Shown in pieces: positions 5,138 to 6,180 of a stretch of DNA of 6,180 bases. A program made the translations under genes and the position numbers. Location: NCBI GenBank assembly GCA_964424545.1, contig CAYRJN010000216.1, positions 1 through 6,180 on the forward strand. Reading direction: 5' to 3'. Source of the DNA: JAUVIB01 sp964424545. GTDB taxonomy: Bacteria > Calditrichota > Calditrichia > Calditrichales > Calditrichaceae. Positions within the stretch are counted from its first letter, which is position 1. Every line of letters starts with the position of its first letter. The notes beneath the pieces are model-generated. The model saw only the letters and a list, made by a program, of their open reading frames with translations. It had not been told where the DNA came from and did no database searches.

Positions 5138-6180
5138 ATGAGTTTAATTGACGAATATAGGCTTTTGAAAGAACGAATCAATCGTTATGATTACGAATAT
5201 TATGTGCTTGCGGAACCGACGATAAGCGATTTTGATTATGACGAGCAATATAAACGATTGCAAGAGATTGAGGAAGAGCATCCGGAATGGATTACGCCCG
5301 ATTCGCCGACGCAACGAGTTTCCGGCGAGCCTACCAAGCAATTTGAGACGGTAGAGCATCTTTTCCCAATGCTTTCCCTATCCAATACGTATAATGAAAA
5401 TGAATTTGTTGAATATGACAATCGTGTCCGCTCACTACTGGGTGGGGGAGAAAAAGTTGAGTATGTGGCGGAGCTGAAAATCGACGGCGTGGCGGTAAGT
5501 CTGCTTTATGAAAAAGGTTTGCTTGTGCGTGGCGCAACGCGAGGAAACGGTATTCAGGGGGACGATATCACAAACAACGTCCGCACAATAAAATCAATAC
5601 CCTTGAAAATTATGGATACTATGGATTTTCCCAAGCTTTTTGAAATACGAGGAGAAATTTACCTGCCCCTTGAGCGGTTTTATAAAATCAACGAACAGCG
5701 CAGGGAAAAAGGTGAGAATCTTTTTGTAAATCCAAGGAATGCCGCGGCTGGTACGCTAAAACTTCAAGATGCGGCGGAAGTGGCGCAAAGAGGTTTGCAG
5801 ATGTTTTCCTATCAATTGCAAACCAATGAAGACGTAAAGCGCAATCGTTACCATCTTGAGAATTTACGTCTATTGGAAAAAGCGGGTTTTTCAGTGAATC
5901 CCCATTATAAACTGTGCCGCGATATAAAAGAAGTCCTTGATTATGTGGCATATTGGGAGCAAAAACGCGCGGAATTGGAATATGAAATCGACGGAGTCGT
6001 CGTTAAAATTAATGATTTGCAGCAACAACAAAGGTTGGGAGCGACGGCTAAAAATCCCCGCTGGGCGATAGCTTACAAATTTAAAGCGCAAAAAGTCGAA
6101 ACAAAGATTGAAAAGATAATCTGGCAGGTTGGACGCACTGGAATTGTGACGCCTGTGGCCGAGTTAATACCGGTATTTTT
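5138..6180 (+). CDS. ligA: NAD-dependent DNA ligase LigA, N-terminal half (3' end beyond window edge)
   Basis: This enzyme seals nicks in double-stranded DNA during replication and repair, using NAD+ to adenylate its active-site lysine. The 347 visible residues cover three regions. Domain Ia (about 1-68) contains YEYYVLAEPTISDFDYD and the SPTQRVSGEP loop. The adenylation domain (about 70-315) has AELKIDGVA with catalytic Lys114, TRGNGIQGDD (134-143), RGEIYLP (Glu173), NPRNAAAGTLKLQD (198-211), EIDGVVVK (Lys290) and NPRWAIAYKFKAQ (Lys314). The OB-fold then begins, with VGRTGIVTPVAEL (331-343). The rest of the OB-fold, the zinc finger, the helix-hairpin-helix and the BRCT domain should lie beyond the window. 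No frameshift or missing key residue is seen. The gene is divergent from the lipoprotein operon and has its own likely promoter at 5081-5109. Identification is essentially certain. Confidence 0.98.
   Translation, partial: MSLIDEYRLLKERINRYDYEYYVLAEPTISDFDYDEQYKRLQEIEEEHPEWITPDSPTQRVSGEPTKQFETVEHLFPMLSLSNTYNENEFVEYDNRVRSLLGGGEKVEYVAELKIDGVAVSLLYEKGLLVRGATRGNGIQGDDITNNVRTIKSIPLKIMDTMDFPKLFEIRGEIYLPLERFYKINEQRREKGENLFVNPRNAAAGTLKLQDAAEVAQRGLQMFSYQLQTNEDVKRNRYHLENLRLLEKAGFSVNPHYKLCRDIKEVLDYVAYWEQKRAELEYEIDGVVVKINDLQQQQRLGATAKNPRWAIAYKFKAQKVETKIEKIIWQVGRTGIVTPVAELIPVF

Noticed and set aside
5144..6091. Several 60-90 codon minus-strand open frames
   Set aside because: All lie opposite ligA, which has every expected catalytic motif in order on the plus strand.

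Overview
The window looks like chromosomal DNA from an AT-rich, Gram-negative (two-membrane) bacterium. The envelope type is inferred from two lipoprotein signal peptides and an exported glycosidase-like protein. The SMC and LigA fragments resemble those of the Bacteroidetes/Chlorobi/Calditrichota (FCB) assemblage: SMC has the TLRSDKMENVIFNG segment and LigA has AAGTLKLQD. This placement comes from remembered family patterns, not a search. I see no mobile element, phage gene, CRISPR array, tRNA or rRNA.

Layout. Bases 1-214 (minus) are the first 71 codons of smc, cut by the window edge. Bases 215-334 hold a probable terminator for the upstream operon and the smc leader. Bases 335-4921 are a four-gene minus-strand operon, read from right to left: a lipoprotein (4921-4283), a second, related lipoprotein (4114-3596, with its start moved to fit the signal peptide), a PdxJ-family protein (3577-2867), and an 836-residue exported GH2-like TIM-barrel protein with six C-terminal membrane segments (2845-335). 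Bases 4922-5137 are a divergent promoter region. Bases 5138-6180 (plus) are the first 347 codons of ligA, NAD-dependent DNA ligase, open at the right edge.

How it fits together. smc and ligA are ordinary housekeeping genes on the flanks. The four-gene operon is the unusual part. Its PdxJ-like member keeps the fold signature but has lost the three catalytic residues of pyridoxine phosphate synthase. Its GH2-like member keeps the acid/base glutamate position but has Thr in place of the near-invariant Asn before it, and it is fused to a polytopic membrane domain. The two lipoproteins share a Cys-x-Asn-Pro-Phe mature start and a W-x-I-x-x-W-x-D end. The operon may encode an uncharacterised envelope-associated module built partly from repurposed enzymes. 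That is inference; no function can be assigned from sequence alone. A run of nine A's in the GH2-like gene, just before its membrane domain, could in principle switch between anchored and soluble forms, because both alternative frames stop within a few codons.
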